A stretch of 64,000 nucleotides of DNA from Pseudomonas versuta. GTDB lineage: Bacteria > Pseudomonadota > Gammaproteobacteria > Pseudomonadales > Pseudomonadaceae. Positions 25,799 through 36,073 of the stretch are shown here, one piece after another. A model generated the notes under the pieces. It saw only the letters and a program-made list of their open reading frames with translations, made no database searches and had not been told where the DNA came from. The position numbers and the translations under genes are program-made. Each line of letters begins with the position of its first letter. Positions within the stretch are counted from its first letter, which is position 1. The stretch covers positions 682,001 to 746,000 of the forward strand of contig NZ_CP012676.1 of assembly GCF_001294575.1 (NCBI RefSeq). The letters are read 5' to 3'.

Positions 25799-26105
25799 AC
25801 CCTCCTGGCAGAGCAGGAGCTACCAAGGGGCGAGGGAAAAGTTTAGGTATGTGGAAGTGACATCGGTCATGTCGGTATGACAGTGACCTCACTTAAGCTC
25901 GTACCAGGACTTTGATGCTAGACCATACGCCGGGTCGGTCATGGCGAACTGAGCCTCCAAGGACAGGTTGCTATCGACCCAAAGAGGACATCGGGGGACT
26001 ACCGTTTTGTGTCGCTCATCGTTGTTGCAGCCATAGTACGAGCAGGGATGAACTCTACTGGATTGAGGTAAGCTCCGCTCTATCGAAGGATTGTGAGAAA
26101 TTGAA
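25799..26105. other. Upstream region of avs3a next to the IS
   Basis: These 307 bases lie between the IS right end and avs3a. GTCAT-GTCGGT-ATGAC at 25866-25881 is a small palindrome. No gene is seen. The avs3a promoter probably lies here; I cannot define it. Confidence 0.45.
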
Positions 26106-29100
26106 ATGGCAGACAAGGACTTGGTGAGACCAAGCCGCGACGGGGATCAGTTCCACTATCACTGGGCAGCAAGGCAGTGCCTTGCCTTATTGCCAGGCTC
26201 GAGCGATCTGAAGGCGGTCACTGTCGAAGGACCTTCGTCTAATGAGAGTGAAGACATAATTGAGCAAGGAGTCGATCTCATCGACGTTGGCCTCTATTAT
26301 GGCTCTGAGACGTTGATAGGAGCTCGATGCGTTCGCTACATCCAGTTAAAACACTCAACTCGGCAAATCGTTGAGCCTTGGCAGGCTGGCGGTTTGAGCA
26401 AGACACTGCGTGGTTTTACCAATCGGTATAAAAAACTTCTTGAGCAATTTCCCGTTGCAGAATTGAAGCAGAAATTCCGCTTCGAATTCACCACGAATCG
26501 CCCCATCGATCCCAGGCTGAAAGAAGCGCTCCACGACCTGGCCAATGCCGCTGATGCTCGCCATCCCACCATCGAAAAAACCCTGCTGAGCTACTCAGCG
26601 CTTTCCGATACGCAGAATGCTGACTTTTTCAGCCTATTTTCATTTGATGGGGATGAACCAAGCCTATGGGCTCAGCGAAACCTGCTTTCCCAGGATATCG
26701 CCAAGTATCTTGCGGATTCCGATTATGATGCTCCAGTTCAGTTGAAGGAGCTTGTCACGCGCAAGGCTGGCAGCGAATTTACAAAAGATCCCGCAATCCG
26801 GCGACATGATGTACTTCGATCGCTAAAAGTGAGTGAACTGGAGCTTTTTCCGGCACCTTGCCAAATTGTTCGCCCGCAGAATGTCTACGCGCGCGCTCAG
26901 GAAGACGAGATACTAGAGATCATCCTCCATTCAGCGCACCCAGTAATCGTGCACGCAGACGGCGGAGTAGGAAAGTCGATCCTCGCTCAACGGCTGGCTA
27001 GTTCAATGCCCAATGGCTCTGAGTCGGTGTTGTATGACTGCTTCGGCGATGGTCTTTACCGCAATGCGCTTCACTATAGGCATCGTCATCGTGATGCCCT
27101 GGTGCAGATTTCGAACGAGCTTGCTGCGCGAGGATTTTGCCATCCGCTTCTTCCCTCCAGCCTTGCTGACTCCAAGCAGTACATGCAGGCGTTTTGTAGC
27201 CGACTGACCCAAGCAATCGAAATATTGCGAGCAGAAAACGCGGGGGCAAGTCTCTGTCTGATCATCGACGCTGCCGACAACTCGGATATGGCTGCCGAGG
27301 AGCTCAGCGAGCATGCTTTTGTCAGAGATCTGATACGAACCTCGATGCCCAATGGCGTGCATCTGATTTTTACCTGCCGAACTCATCGACGACATCGCCT
27401 GAACGCTCCGCCTGATAGCACCGAGATTGAGCTCAGCCCTTTCAATGAGTTTGAGACCGCGCAACATTTACGAACTCACTATCCTGAGGCGACCCTAGCC
27501 GAAGTTGCCGAATTCGCGTTTTTGAGCAGCTCAAATCCTCGCGTTCAGGCTCTGGCACTCGAGCAGCGATTACCTATTCTGGAGATGCTTAAGCAGTTGG
27601 GGCCGGAGCCTACAACGGTGGAGCGTGCGATCGGAGATTTGCTGCAACGCGCGGTCGATAAGTTGAAGGATCAAGCAGGGGTCGAATCCAATCAAATCGA
27701 CCTAATTTGCCAAGGATTAGCAATCCTGCGTCCTCTCGTGCCGGTTGGGGTGCTTGCAAGGATTTCCGGAACTTCGGAAAGCGCCGTGCGATCCTTCGCA
27801 CTCGACCTTGGCCGGCCACTCTTCATCAAAGGTGAAAGTCTCCATTTTCTCGATGAGCCCGCAGAAACCTGGTTTCACGAAACGTTCAGACCCGATGCGG
27901 ATGGGTTAAACCAGTTCCTCAATCGCTTGCGTCCGCTTGCCAGCGAAAGCTCCTATGTCGCATCGACGCTTCCTCAGATTTTGTTGGCCGCAGGACGGAT
28001 GGATGAGCTGATCGATCTTGCGCTTTCCGAAGAAGGACTACCCGAAGCTAAGCCCTTGGAGCGCCGTGATGTCGAGCTACAGCGGTTGACGTTCGCTCTC
28101 AAGGCCTGCCTTGAACAGGGACGCCACCTGTCCGCAGCCAAACTCGCGCTAAAGGCTGCGGGAGAAAGCGCTGGAGAGACACGGCAGACAAAGCTGATTC
28201 AGGAAAACACAGAAATCGCTGCCCGACTGCTGCCGCCAGATCGAGTCAACGAGCTGGTTTCACGACGCACTTTCGAATCCACCTGGATGGGGTCGCACCA
28301 TGCCTATGATGCGTGTCTGTTGTCTGGGACCAAGGAGTTCACTGCTGAGGCCGCGAGCCGGCTTCGGATGGCGATGGACTGGTTACATGCATGGGCGAGA
28401 AGTATTCCGGATGACGGTCCGCGTGAAAACGTCACGAACGCCGATAGAGCCGAGATTGCATTAGCGACGCTTCGAATCCAAAGCCCCGAAGCCTCCGCGC
28501 AATTTCTGAGGCGCTGGAAGTCCCGGCACCTCGCGCTCATGAGTGGTAAGCACATCGCCCAGAAACTGATAGATCTGGGCGAGTACGCGGAGCTTAACGC
28601 CTTGGCGCATGCTGCAGGGAATGATGTATGGCTTCTTCTCGGCCTCGCCAGTGAAGCCGCACAAGCCGGTGTAAACTTTCCCGTCCAACCGCTGGCGCGC
28701 CTTATCCGTCTCCTGGCTGATCGACGTGTGAAATTGTCAGAGTCCTCGGGCTGGGACGAACGATGGGAGGTATTGTACGCGGTGCAATCGGCGCTCTTAC
28801 TCGCGATGCGAACCCTCCCGACCGATAACGACACTTGGGTCGCGATTATTCAACGCTATCTTCCGCAGTCGCCTCCCACTCTACTATCTGATTCATACGG
28901 ATCTGAGCGTGCTCCAATGATCCGCGCTTACGCGCTCGAAGCCGAGTTGCGCGGAAATGAGTTGACGCTCATCGAGTTGGCTCCTGCTGATGTACGCCAA
29001 CAGCTCACTAAAACTGAGTCTTACGGACAAAGCCGCGAAACACAGGTGTTCAAGCGTGACGTTGGCGGATTGCTTCCATGGATAATACTCTCAGTGAAGA

Positions 29101-32100
29101 TCAGCTGTGGTCGTTGCCCTTCTGATCTGGGAGCGCATATTAAGACTGCGATTCAGGCCACCAAAAATGCTGAGTCAAGCGACTATCAACGCCACTCCAC
29201 GATTCGTCAGTCAGCTGCGATTGAATGGATTCAAATTTTGCGCGACTCACCGGCTGTAAGTCCGCAATACATCACAGAGTTTCAGGCCTGGGTCAGCAAC
29301 CGAGAACGGCCTCTGTGGCCTGACACCCTGACAACGCTATGCCGTCTCGCTGCTAGAACAAAAGCGCTGACTCAACTCTCATTCGATTTTGCGTTCGCCG
29401 CCTACGAAGCTCTGGAGCAGCTTCGTGACGACGCGGAAACCCGAACGGATGCGTACGTGCGTCTGGCTCGTGCCATTTTGCCGATAAGCCTATCGGAGGC
29501 GAGTGCTTACTTCAGTCGAGCCGTCGAAATCGCTAGTCGAATCGGTGATGAGAATTTATCTCGCTGGTCTGCAATGCTTGATTTGGCCAACGCAGCTTCA
29601 TCAGTAGAATCACGGTCCCAGACAGCCTATCGCTTATCAAGGGTAGCCGAGCTGACGTACGAGTATGTTGCTCGCGATAAGCACTTTGACTGGAACAGAA
29701 CTGTAGAAGCGCTCGTCGACCTCTGTCCCTCATCAGCACTTGCTATTTTGAGCCGTTGGCGGGATCGACGATTTGGCGATGAGGCTCGATTATTGCCAGC
29801 GGCCATCAACCACTGTGTATGCAGAGGCCATCTTCCGACAGTCACCCCGGTAGCTCTCGCAGGGATCGATGCTCACTGGAGCAGATTGAAGAACCTACAG
29901 AGCACGCTTGACGATCCAAAATCACCATTCGATGCCCGCACGGTTACGCAAATCGCCTATCGGTACCTTCGTATACAGTCTCACGGTGCAGATACTTGGC
30001 AGGAATTAATCAAGAGAGGTCGCGACGTTGATCTCGAATTACCGGATGCTCAGCGTTTGTGGGTGGATAGTCGAGCCGCATCAGTAGCCGATCATACAAA
30101 AATGCCTGCGGCAGGGAGCCAATCACACGATTCCATCGTCAGAAGCACACCAGATTGGTTACATTTTTTCGACGAAACTGACATGGCTGATTCTTCGGCA
30201 TTGAGGACTGCGTACGCTGATCTCAAGAAATACGATACGCCGTACCAATTCAACGAATTTTTCCGTGAGGGAATTCGTCGTGTCGGGTTAGGGGAGATGC
30301 CCGCGTTCATCCAGGCGATTTCGGAATGGGTCGAATTTGGCGTATTTGAATTACGTTATCTACTCGATGCCATTCCTGATACAGCATTGCGAATGATGTC
30401 TCTAAGGTCCGCTGTGCGAGAAGCAGTGCGCTGCGTGTGTAAGCGTGAACCTGAGCGCGCTGGGCACCGTGGATGGGCAAGCTTTCTACCGTTTGACCGA
30501 TTAGTCTCGTCCGGGATATTGACGGATCGCGACATCGCATCGGCCACCATTGAAGGCTTTGCCGTGCATGCTGATAAGTTAAGCGCTAGCGGACTATTTC
30601 AGCTGATTGAGCCCTTGGCATCATTTCTGAGCGCCGTTGAGGCAGATGAGGCCTTGAACTACGGGCTCGACTTGCTTGAGGACGTATTACGCCCGGAAGA
30701 TGGTGATGGGCCTTGGGCTGAAACGCTTCGCGCGCCCGTAAACTGTGTCGACGCACTTGCAGGTTATATCTGGACAGGGCTGGGATCGCCAGTTGCTGCC
30801 ACTCGTTGGGAGTTCGCGCATGTCGTACGAGCGTGTTCCGAACTGTCATGGCTCGAACTGTTGGTCGCACTTGAGCATTGCGCGCTAGAGGGGATCGCTC
30901 CATCATTTGTTGATCAGGGTCTGGAGTTCTACGAATGGCATGCTCGGCAATGGATGCTGATCGGGCTAGTTCGGGGCGGGCGTGAAAATCCCCAGAGCCT
31001 TGCACCGTTCCTCCCGTTTCTGCATATCTGCCTGAAAGAAGAGCATGTCATGTTGCGTGCTTTTTCTGCTCAAGCGCTGCGTCTCGTGCATGACGCGAAG
31101 TTAGCAGCAGTGGCGGCCGAGCAGGGCCTCGATTCTATTAATGCACCTCACCTTCCGCCAAAAATTTACAGCGGCTGGGACGAACTCGATGCAGATGACG
31201 ACAACTTGACAGACACCGTTATCGGAGATGGCGAGCGCTACTATTTCGGTGTCGATATAGGCCCTTACTGGCTAGCTCCTCTCGGGCGAGTGTTTGGGGT
31301 CGGTGAGAACGCGATGGAAATCAGAGCCCGCAAGGTCATCCATGACCGGTTCGGGGGGGCTACAGGGTGGTCAAGAGACGATGCGCGCTATACCAGAAAG
31401 ATTTTTGTAGATGGTGAAACCAGCCACTCCCACGGCAGCATGCCTCAGACAGATGACCTCTGCGCTTATTATGCGTACCACTCAATGATGATCATCGCGT
31501 CCAATCTTTTGGAACAGCGAGCGGTTCGGCACGCGAGTGAGGAAACAGAAAATGAATTTGACCAGTGGCTGGATGAGCATTTGCTGACCCGCACGGATGG
31601 TGGCTGGCTTGCCGATCGCCGAGATCCACCGCTGGTGTCGCGTCCCTTACCGAAGGAAAGTTATTCCGACAACGATTGGTGCTGGCGTGTAACCCCTGAT
31701 TACCTTGACCAGCAGCTGCTCACTGACGACGGGCTACATGTATTTTGGGGTCATTGGAGCACTGGAGACAAAGAGAACAGAGAAGAGGTGTCCGTTCGAA
31801 GCGCACGAGTCTCACGCAATGGCGCCCATGCGCTAATTGCAGCGCTTCAAACCGCACCACAACTAGATAACTTTTCTCTGCCCTCCGCCGATTATCAGGA
31901 CCTGCACGCAATCGGCGATTTTTCTCTGAAAGGTTGGATCGTACACGACGGAAACTCACGTGGACTGGACGAGTACGATCCTTGGGCTGCGGAGATTGGT
32001 TATCCTGCGATTTCGCCTGGCTTCCAAGCGATTGAAGATCTTGGACTGCGCATGTCCGTGGATGGTCGGTGGTGGAACTCCGAATCCGGGGGGCAGCTGC

Positions 32101-32354
32101 GTAGTGAGTCCTGGACTCAGGCTGTAGGATATGGACGCGAGACCGAGCAGATAAAAGGTGCGCGTCTGAGTGGTAACACTGCATTTATCCAATCATTGTT
32201 TCAGAGCTACCCACGGGACTGCTTGGTGCTCAGCGTTTCGGTTAGACGAAGGCCATCTCGTAATCGTCCAAAAGACGACGAGTTTGAACCCTATCCTGCT
32301 CCCTATGTGCGTTATTACTTAATGGATCGCGATGCAATCAAGCACCCACTCTAA
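26106..32354 (+). CDS. avs3a: AVAST type 3 nuclease-STAND ATPase (Avs3a)
   Basis: This is a 2082-residue protein. Residues 1-230 look like a Cap4/DUF4297 PD-(D/E)XK nuclease: RDGDQFHYHWAARQ at 11-24, E41, D57, and the core Q80-L-K82 in YIQLKHST. A STAND NTPase follows, with Walker A HADGGVGKS at 283-291, Walker B LCLIIDAAD at 383-391 and the arginine-containing FTCRTHRRHR near 430. Beyond about residue 560 is a very long helical repeat sensor and a distinct C-terminal part. Avs3 proteins recognise phage terminase large subunit and then cleave DNA. The size, nuclease type and partner gene at 32332 fit the two-gene type 3 form. The assignment is by architecture and not by a search; another large Avs branch remains possible. 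Confidence 0.72.
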   Translation: MADKDLVRPSRDGDQFHYHWAARQCLALLPGSSDLKAVTVEGPSSNESEDIIEQGVDLIDVGLYYGSETLIGARCVRYIQLKHSTRQIVEPWQAGGLSKTLRGFTNRYKKLLEQFPVAELKQKFRFEFTTNRPIDPRLKEALHDLANAADARHPTIEKTLLSYSALSDTQNADFFSLFSFDGDEPSLWAQRNLLSQDIAKYLADSDYDAPVQLKELVTRKAGSEFTKDPAIRRHDVLRSLKVSELELFPAPCQIVRPQNVYARAQEDEILEIILHSAHPVIVHADGGVGKSILAQRLASSMPNGSESVLYDCFGDGLYRNALHYRHRHRDALVQISNELAARGFCHPLLPSSLADSKQYMQAFCSRLTQAIEILRAENAGASLCLIIDAADNSDMAAEELSEHAFVRDLIRTSMPNGVHLIFTCRTHRRHRLNAPPDSTEIELSPFNEFETAQHLRTHYPEATLAEVAEFAFLSSSNPRVQALALEQRLPILEMLKQLGPEPTTVERAIGDLLQRAVDKLKDQAGVESNQIDLICQGLAILRPLVPVGVLARISGTSESAVRSFALDLGRPLFIKGESLHFLDEPAETWFHETFRPDADGLNQFLNRLRPLASESSYVASTLPQILLAAGRMDELIDLALSEEGLPEAKPLERRDVELQRLTFALKACLEQGRHLSAAKLALKAAGESAGETRQTKLIQENTEIAARLLPPDRVNELVSRRTFESTWMGSHHAYDACLLSGTKEFTAEAASRLRMAMDWLHAWARSIPDDGPRENVTNADRAEIALATLRIQSPEASAQFLRRWKSRHLALMSGKHIAQKLIDLGEYAELNALAHAAGNDVWLLLGLASEAAQAGVNFPVQPLARLIRLLADRRVKLSESSGWDERWEVLYAVQSALLLAMRTLPTDNDTWVAIIQRYLPQSPPTLLSDSYGSERAPMIRAYALEAELRGNELTLIELAPADVRQQLTKTESYGQSRETQVFKRDVGGLLPWIILSVKISCGRCPSDLGAHIKTAIQATKNAESSDYQRHSTIRQSAAIEWIQILRDSPAVSPQYITEFQAWVSNRERPLWPDTLTTLCRLAARTKALTQLSFDFAFAAYEALEQLRDDAETRTDAYVRLARAILPISLSEASAYFSRAVEIASRIGDENLSRWSAMLDLANAASSVESRSQTAYRLSRVAELTYEYVARDKHFDWNRTVEALVDLCPSSALAILSRWRDRRFGDEARLLPAAINHCVCRGHLPTVTPVALAGIDAHWSRLKNLQSTLDDPKSPFDARTVTQIAYRYLRIQSHGADTWQELIKRGRDVDLELPDAQRLWVDSRAASVADHTKMPAAGSQSHDSIVRSTPDWLHFFDETDMADSSALRTAYADLKKYDTPYQFNEFFREGIRRVGLGEMPAFIQAISEWVEFGVFELRYLLDAIPDTALRMMSLRSAVREAVRCVCKREPERAGHRGWASFLPFDRLVSSGILTDRDIASATIEGFAVHADKLSASGLFQLIEPLASFLSAVEADEALNYGLDLLEDVLRPEDGDGPWAETLRAPVNCVDALAGYIWTGLGSPVAATRWEFAHVVRACSELSWLELLVALEHCALEGIAPSFVDQGLEFYEWHARQWMLIGLVRGGRENPQSLAPFLPFLHICLKEEHVMLRAFSAQALRLVHDAKLAAVAAEQGLDSINAPHLPPKIYSGWDELDADDDNLTDTVIGDGERYYFGVDIGPYWLAPLGRVFGVGENAMEIRARKVIHDRFGGATGWSRDDARYTRKIFVDGETSHSHGSMPQTDDLCAYYAYHSMMIIASNLLEQRAVRHASEETENEFDQWLDEHLLTRTDGGWLADRRDPPLVSRPLPKESYSDNDWCWRVTPDYLDQQLLTDDGLHVFWGHWSTGDKENREEVSVRSARVSRNGAHALIAALQTAPQLDNFSLPSADYQDLHAIGDFSLKGWIVHDGNSRGLDEYDPWAAEIGYPAISPGFQAIEDLGLRMSVDGRWWNSESGGQLRSESWTQAVGYGRETEQIKGARLSGNTAFIQSLFQSYPRDCLVLSVSVRRRPSRNRPKDDEFEPYPAPYVRYYLMDRDAIKHPL

Positions 32355-33036
32355 AGCAGTATTGGAACTCGGCAAGCTCTTGGTCGCTAAGCTTGGGCTC
32401 GCCGATGACCTTCTCGGTCAATGGGTGGCGCATGACGTCGCGGCTCGTATCAATGCGGTCGAGAATAATCCCGAGCACGCTACCACAGCGATGCGAGACG
32501 AATGTGTAAAAGCCATCCTCACCCTTTGGGAGCACCGTAACACTTTGCCAAGCCATCTGAGGCCGCTCCAGGAAATCGAGCCAATAACCAGAACACTGGC
32601 GGCCCTGGATGTGGAGCGCGGAGACGACTATCGCTATTTTCGACCTATTTTAAAAGATGCGGTGCTGGATACCGTTGATGAGCCTATGAGGCATTGGTTG
32701 GAGCTCGCTTTCAGCCTCGACTATTCCGCACGTGTGCTTATCCAACATGCCCTGCAGTCCGCAGGTACAGCCGCAGCTTCCCAAGCACAGCCGTGGGTGG
32801 AGGCTGCGCTGAAGGCTGGTGTAGAGGCCGAACCTGATCGACAGACCATTGAGTTTCTGCTGGAGCGCTTGTACCCAGACGATGCTGACCGCGAAGAAAA
32901 AACAGAAATGGCTAGAAAGAAAACTTTACGCGACAAGATCCTAAGGCTCGAGAGTTTTGCCGAGCTGGCGGGGGGAGTTGCAGCTGAGCTTCGTGAGAAG
33001 CTAGACACCAATCTGAGTACTCAAAAGGAACCATGA
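32332..33036 (+). CDS. avs3b: Probable AVAST type 3 partner protein (Avs3b)
   Basis: This 234-residue helical protein has no catalytic motif I can see. The start ATG lies inside the end of avs3a (23-bp overlap in another frame), so the two are co-translated. Recognisable segments are AKLGLADDLLGQWVAHDVAARI, WEHRNTLPSHLRPLQEIEPI and the charged C-terminal RDKILRLESFAELAGG. In two-gene type 3 AVAST loci a small Avs3b follows the large ATPase, which is the main reason for the call. Confidence 0.62.
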   Translation: MQSSTHSKAVLELGKLLVAKLGLADDLLGQWVAHDVAARINAVENNPEHATTAMRDECVKAILTLWEHRNTLPSHLRPLQEIEPITRTLAALDVERGDDYRYFRPILKDAVLDTVDEPMRHWLELAFSLDYSARVLIQHALQSAGTAAASQAQPWVEAALKAGVEAEPDRQTIEFLLERLYPDDADREEKTEMARKKTLRDKILRLESFAELAGGVAAELREKLDTNLSTQKEP

Positions 33037-33415
33037 TCTGCATGGTCGCTGACGCAGGATCAAATCAGCGCTCACATCGTTTATGTGAGCCGGTTTCATA
33101 GACTGGAAATGTCTACGGTGTCGGGGGCAGTCCATGATCCAGGCGGCCAAGCTCAACGGGCATGATGGGTATACCTATTTGAAGGATGTGCTCATGCGCC
33201 TGCCGACGCAGCGGGCAAGTGGAATTGGGGAGTCGTTGCCGCATCGGTGGCCACCCGTTTAGTTGCGCAAGCAAGAAGGGATGCCCGGACGCTTATTCGA
33301 ACTCGAGAGGTACGATCACTGCACAAGTGATGGCCTTTGGCTAGAATGCCCCCACCCAGAACAGGGCTGGCGACTTCGTGACACACGTTGCTACCCCGAA
33401 TACAAGGAAGACTCT
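33037..33415. other. Gap after avs3b with a hairpin
   Basis: GCTCACAT (33070-33077) and ATGTGAGC (33083-33090) form a hairpin with a 5-base loop, a candidate terminator for avs3ab although only CGGTTT follows. The rest holds no supported gene. The reading frame of the SIR2 gene is open upstream to about 33263, but the region before 33416 lacks family similarity and a ribosome site. Confidence 0.5.
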
Positions 33416-35188
33416 ATGCCCATGATCGCCAATGACCCCACTACCCAGCTTGCATTCTCTGTATATGAGAACAAGGGAGTCTACGCGTTACTCCTAGGCT
33501 CAGGAGTATCCCGCGCCGCCGGTATTCCGACCGGCTGGGAGATCACCATGGAGCTAGTCAAACGTGCCGGTATTGCCTCAGGTGTCGGCGAGCAAGAGGA
33601 TTGGTATGCTTGGTATCGAGGTCAGACAGGAGAGCAGCCTAACTATTCCACGCTGCTGGAGACCTTAGCGGGCACGCAGAGCGAACGCAGAGCCATTGTG
33701 CAGAGCTTCCTGGAGCCTACAGCCCAAGAGCTGGAGGACGGTTTAAAAGTGCCCACCAGGGCTCATCGAGCTATCGCAGAAATGGTGCGTGCTGGACACG
33801 TGCGGGTCATCGTGACCACCAACTTCGACAGGCTGATGGAAAACGCACTGCGTGATGCAGGCATCGAGCCCACGATCGTGAGTTCGGTCGATACCCTGGC
33901 AGGAGCAGAACCGCTCACCCATTCCCAGTGCTTCATCCTCAAAATCCATGGCGATTACAAGGACGCCCGGATTCTAAATACGGATGTTGAACTGGGCGAC
34001 TACCCCACTGAATTCAACGCTCTGCTCGACAGGATAATCGATGAGTTCGGGTTGATCGTCGCCGGCTGGTCAGGAGAATGGGATCACGCCCTGAGGGCTG
34101 CGTTTCTACGCGCCCCTTCCCGACGCTACCCAACCTACTGGCTCGCCCGAGGAGGTGTATCTGAGCGCGCCCAAGAATTGGTCGCACGACGCCGCGCTTC
34201 GGTGGTTAGTGGGACTGATGCGGATACGTTCTTCGATGCTCTTAACCTGAAGCTTGAGACCATTCAAAAATCCCGCCAGCCCAATCCGGCGAGCGTCGAG
34301 CTGATGATCGCCATGGCAAAACGCTTCATGGACCGGCCTGAACACAGAATCCAGCTCGACGACCTGGTCACGGCTCAAACTCGACAGAGTATTGCTGATT
34401 TTTCACCTCTATTTGCAGGACAGGGTGACGTGAGAGCCCAGGCGTTCAGTGATTGGATTCCAGAGTACGAGGCTATCGCAGAACCAATCGCACGCCTTGC
34501 TTCAGTGCTAGGCCGATGGGGCACAGGTGATGAGCTGAGTCTCGTACTGGATGCCGTTAAAGGGCTATATGCCGAAGCTCATAGGGAGCAGGCTGGCTAT
34601 ACCCACTGGCTCGCCCTGAAGAATTACCCAGCTACGTTGGTCGTTCTTGGCTATTCACTGGGCCTGACCCGTGCAAATCGCCTTGACGTTCTATATAGCC
34701 TGCTCAATTCAACCGTCATTAACCGCCGTGAGCAACCAGGATTGATTGGTTATGAGTTGTCACCGTTCTATTTAGAGGCCGGCAACGGACTGCTGGCGCA
34801 CTGGAAAACCTTAGAGGATCAGAGCGACGCTCGTACACCGCTATCCAATCGCCTGGCCAGCCTCATTACCTGTAAATGGGCTCCCTCGTTCGCCGGAGTG
34901 CAGGATCCCGAGCTGCTGTACGAGCGTTTCGAGTTTCTGAACCTGCTGTTCTTCGCTCAAGCGAACGGCGTCAATGAAGAAGAGCTCAATAATCGAATAC
35001 AGCAGAGTCAATTTCGAAACATCGCGATGGGCCGTCTGTCGTGGCACTCGGAGACAATCTCGCGCTTTGCTCAGGAATACTCTACGGCGGAGTTCAACGC
35101 ACCCTTGCTTGCTGCCGGCTTTGCTTATGGCAGTGAGAGCTACCTCCAGCGATTCTTAGAAGGATTAGGCCGAATGAGCAGGTGGTAA
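33416..35188 (+). CDS. SIR2-domain protein, probable NAD-consuming defence effector
   Basis: This is a 590-residue protein. The N-terminal 230 residues form a SIR2 Rossmann domain: LLLGSGVSRAAGIPTGWE (27-42, NAD-binding), TTNFD (134-138), catalytic-histidine motif KIHGD (176-180) and VAGWSGEWDHALR. No zinc-ribbon cysteines are seen, as in the defence-type SIR2 proteins that hydrolyse NAD+. The remaining 350 residues are not recognised and presumably sense a trigger. It is not a STAND fusion (no P-loop) and is shorter than the DSR1/DSR2 proteins. AAGGAAG five bases before ATG 33416 fixes the start. It lies directly after Avs3. Confidence 0.8.
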   Translation: MPMIANDPTTQLAFSVYENKGVYALLLGSGVSRAAGIPTGWEITMELVKRAGIASGVGEQEDWYAWYRGQTGEQPNYSTLLETLAGTQSERRAIVQSFLEPTAQELEDGLKVPTRAHRAIAEMVRAGHVRVIVTTNFDRLMENALRDAGIEPTIVSSVDTLAGAEPLTHSQCFILKIHGDYKDARILNTDVELGDYPTEFNALLDRIIDEFGLIVAGWSGEWDHALRAAFLRAPSRRYPTYWLARGGVSERAQELVARRRASVVSGTDADTFFDALNLKLETIQKSRQPNPASVELMIAMAKRFMDRPEHRIQLDDLVTAQTRQSIADFSPLFAGQGDVRAQAFSDWIPEYEAIAEPIARLASVLGRWGTGDELSLVLDAVKGLYAEAHREQAGYTHWLALKNYPATLVVLGYSLGLTRANRLDVLYSLLNSTVINRREQPGLIGYELSPFYLEAGNGLLAHWKTLEDQSDARTPLSNRLASLITCKWAPSFAGVQDPELLYERFEFLNLLFFAQANGVNEEELNNRIQQSQFRNIAMGRLSWHSETISRFAQEYSTAEFNAPLLAAGFAYGSESYLQRFLEGLGRMSRW

Positions 35189-35688
35189 AGGCGCTCCAAG
35201 GCTTCCCTAAATCCAGATCATGGATCACTGATCTCAGCGACCCGCAACCGTCAGGGTAAGCGTCTGCCGAACACATCTTGCGTGATCAAGCGGATGCCCA
35301 CCTAATCGTGAGGTAGGAGTGTTCACCGTTCGCTTACACCTAAACTGCTTCCAGTACGTCCCTGGTAGCACTCCGATCATCTTGCTGAATGCCTGTGTAA
35401 AGGCGGCCTCCACTAGTGGCCGCAGGCATCGGCTGCACGACAGGTTGGCCTTGCTGCATACGTCAGGCTTGGCGCATGATCAAGATTACGTGGCCGAGCG
35501 AGATAACAGTCAGTTCTTGGAGGAGCTTGGAGAAGGCCGAGCGCGATAGGCCGGTCACGGAATACATGACTGGTCGGACTGCTGTGGGGGGAGCGGAAAA
35601 GAGGAAGTGCAGGGAGAGGGTTATATTGGCCAAGGGTGAGATCAGCCAATCCGTATAGTTTAGGACTGCTCAAAAGCCAGGGGGCAAC
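35189..35688. other. Gene-poor stretch with AraC relic
   Basis: These 500 bases follow the SIR2 gene. Apart from the AraC-type fragment at about 35322-35428 (minus strand) no coding sequence is convincing. Confidence 0.5.
35322..35428 (-). pseudogene. Fragment of an AraC-family regulator C-terminus
   Basis: The minus strand reads VEAAFTQAFSKMIGVLPGTY then WKQF, which matches the second helix-turn-helix of AraC regulators (EAAFSRAFKRxFGxSPxxYR). No start, sensor domain or first helix-turn-helix precedes it. It is a relic of a former cargo or chromosomal gene. Confidence 0.55.
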
Positions 35689-36003
35689 ATGATCAAGATC
35701 TTCGAAGACGATGATCCCGCATGGAAAATCCTCGTTCATGTTCTGGAACATGGGATTGCCGGTATTGCGGGCGGCAGAATGAGCACCCGCGACAAGTTGG
35801 AAGAAGTGAAGGAGAAGGGCCGGTCAGATCGGCACGACAATGTCGTTGCCCTTTCTACGGTTCATCATTTCTGGGGTGAGCTGGCATTCATCTATGATGA
35901 GCAAATCTATCGATATCAAGAGGCCAAACAACTGGTGGTCGAGGCCTACGACAAGCAGCTTGCCGCCAAGGGCATTTTCCATGATACCTATCCTGGCAGT
36001 TAA
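35689..36003 (+). CDS. Small protein of unknown function
   Basis: This is a 104-residue protein with AGGGGG seven bases upstream of ATG. I do not recognise it. VVALSTVHHFWGELAFIYDEQIYRYQEAKQLVVEAYDK looks mostly helical, and the His-His-Phe-Trp segment is the most striking part. It precedes the HNH nuclease gene by 70 bases on the same strand, so the two may be one unit. Confidence 0.6.
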   Translation: MIKIFEDDDPAWKILVHVLEHGIAGIAGGRMSTRDKLEEVKEKGRSDRHDNVVALSTVHHFWGELAFIYDEQIYRYQEAKQLVVEAYDKQLAAKGIFHDTYPGS

Positions 36004-36073
36004 CTAGGGCAGCTTTGCGCCTTGTGCGTGCGTTACCATCAGACGCTTGAAACTTTAGGGAACAGCGGCAGAC

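Noticed and set aside
31720..32192. Minus-strand frames at the end of avs3a
   Set aside because: They lie wholly inside the coding sequence of the large ATPase and have no features of their own.
33263..33415. N-terminal extension of the SIR2 protein
   Set aside because: No Shine-Dalgarno, no SIR2-family similarity, while ATG 33416 has AAGGAAG at good spacing.
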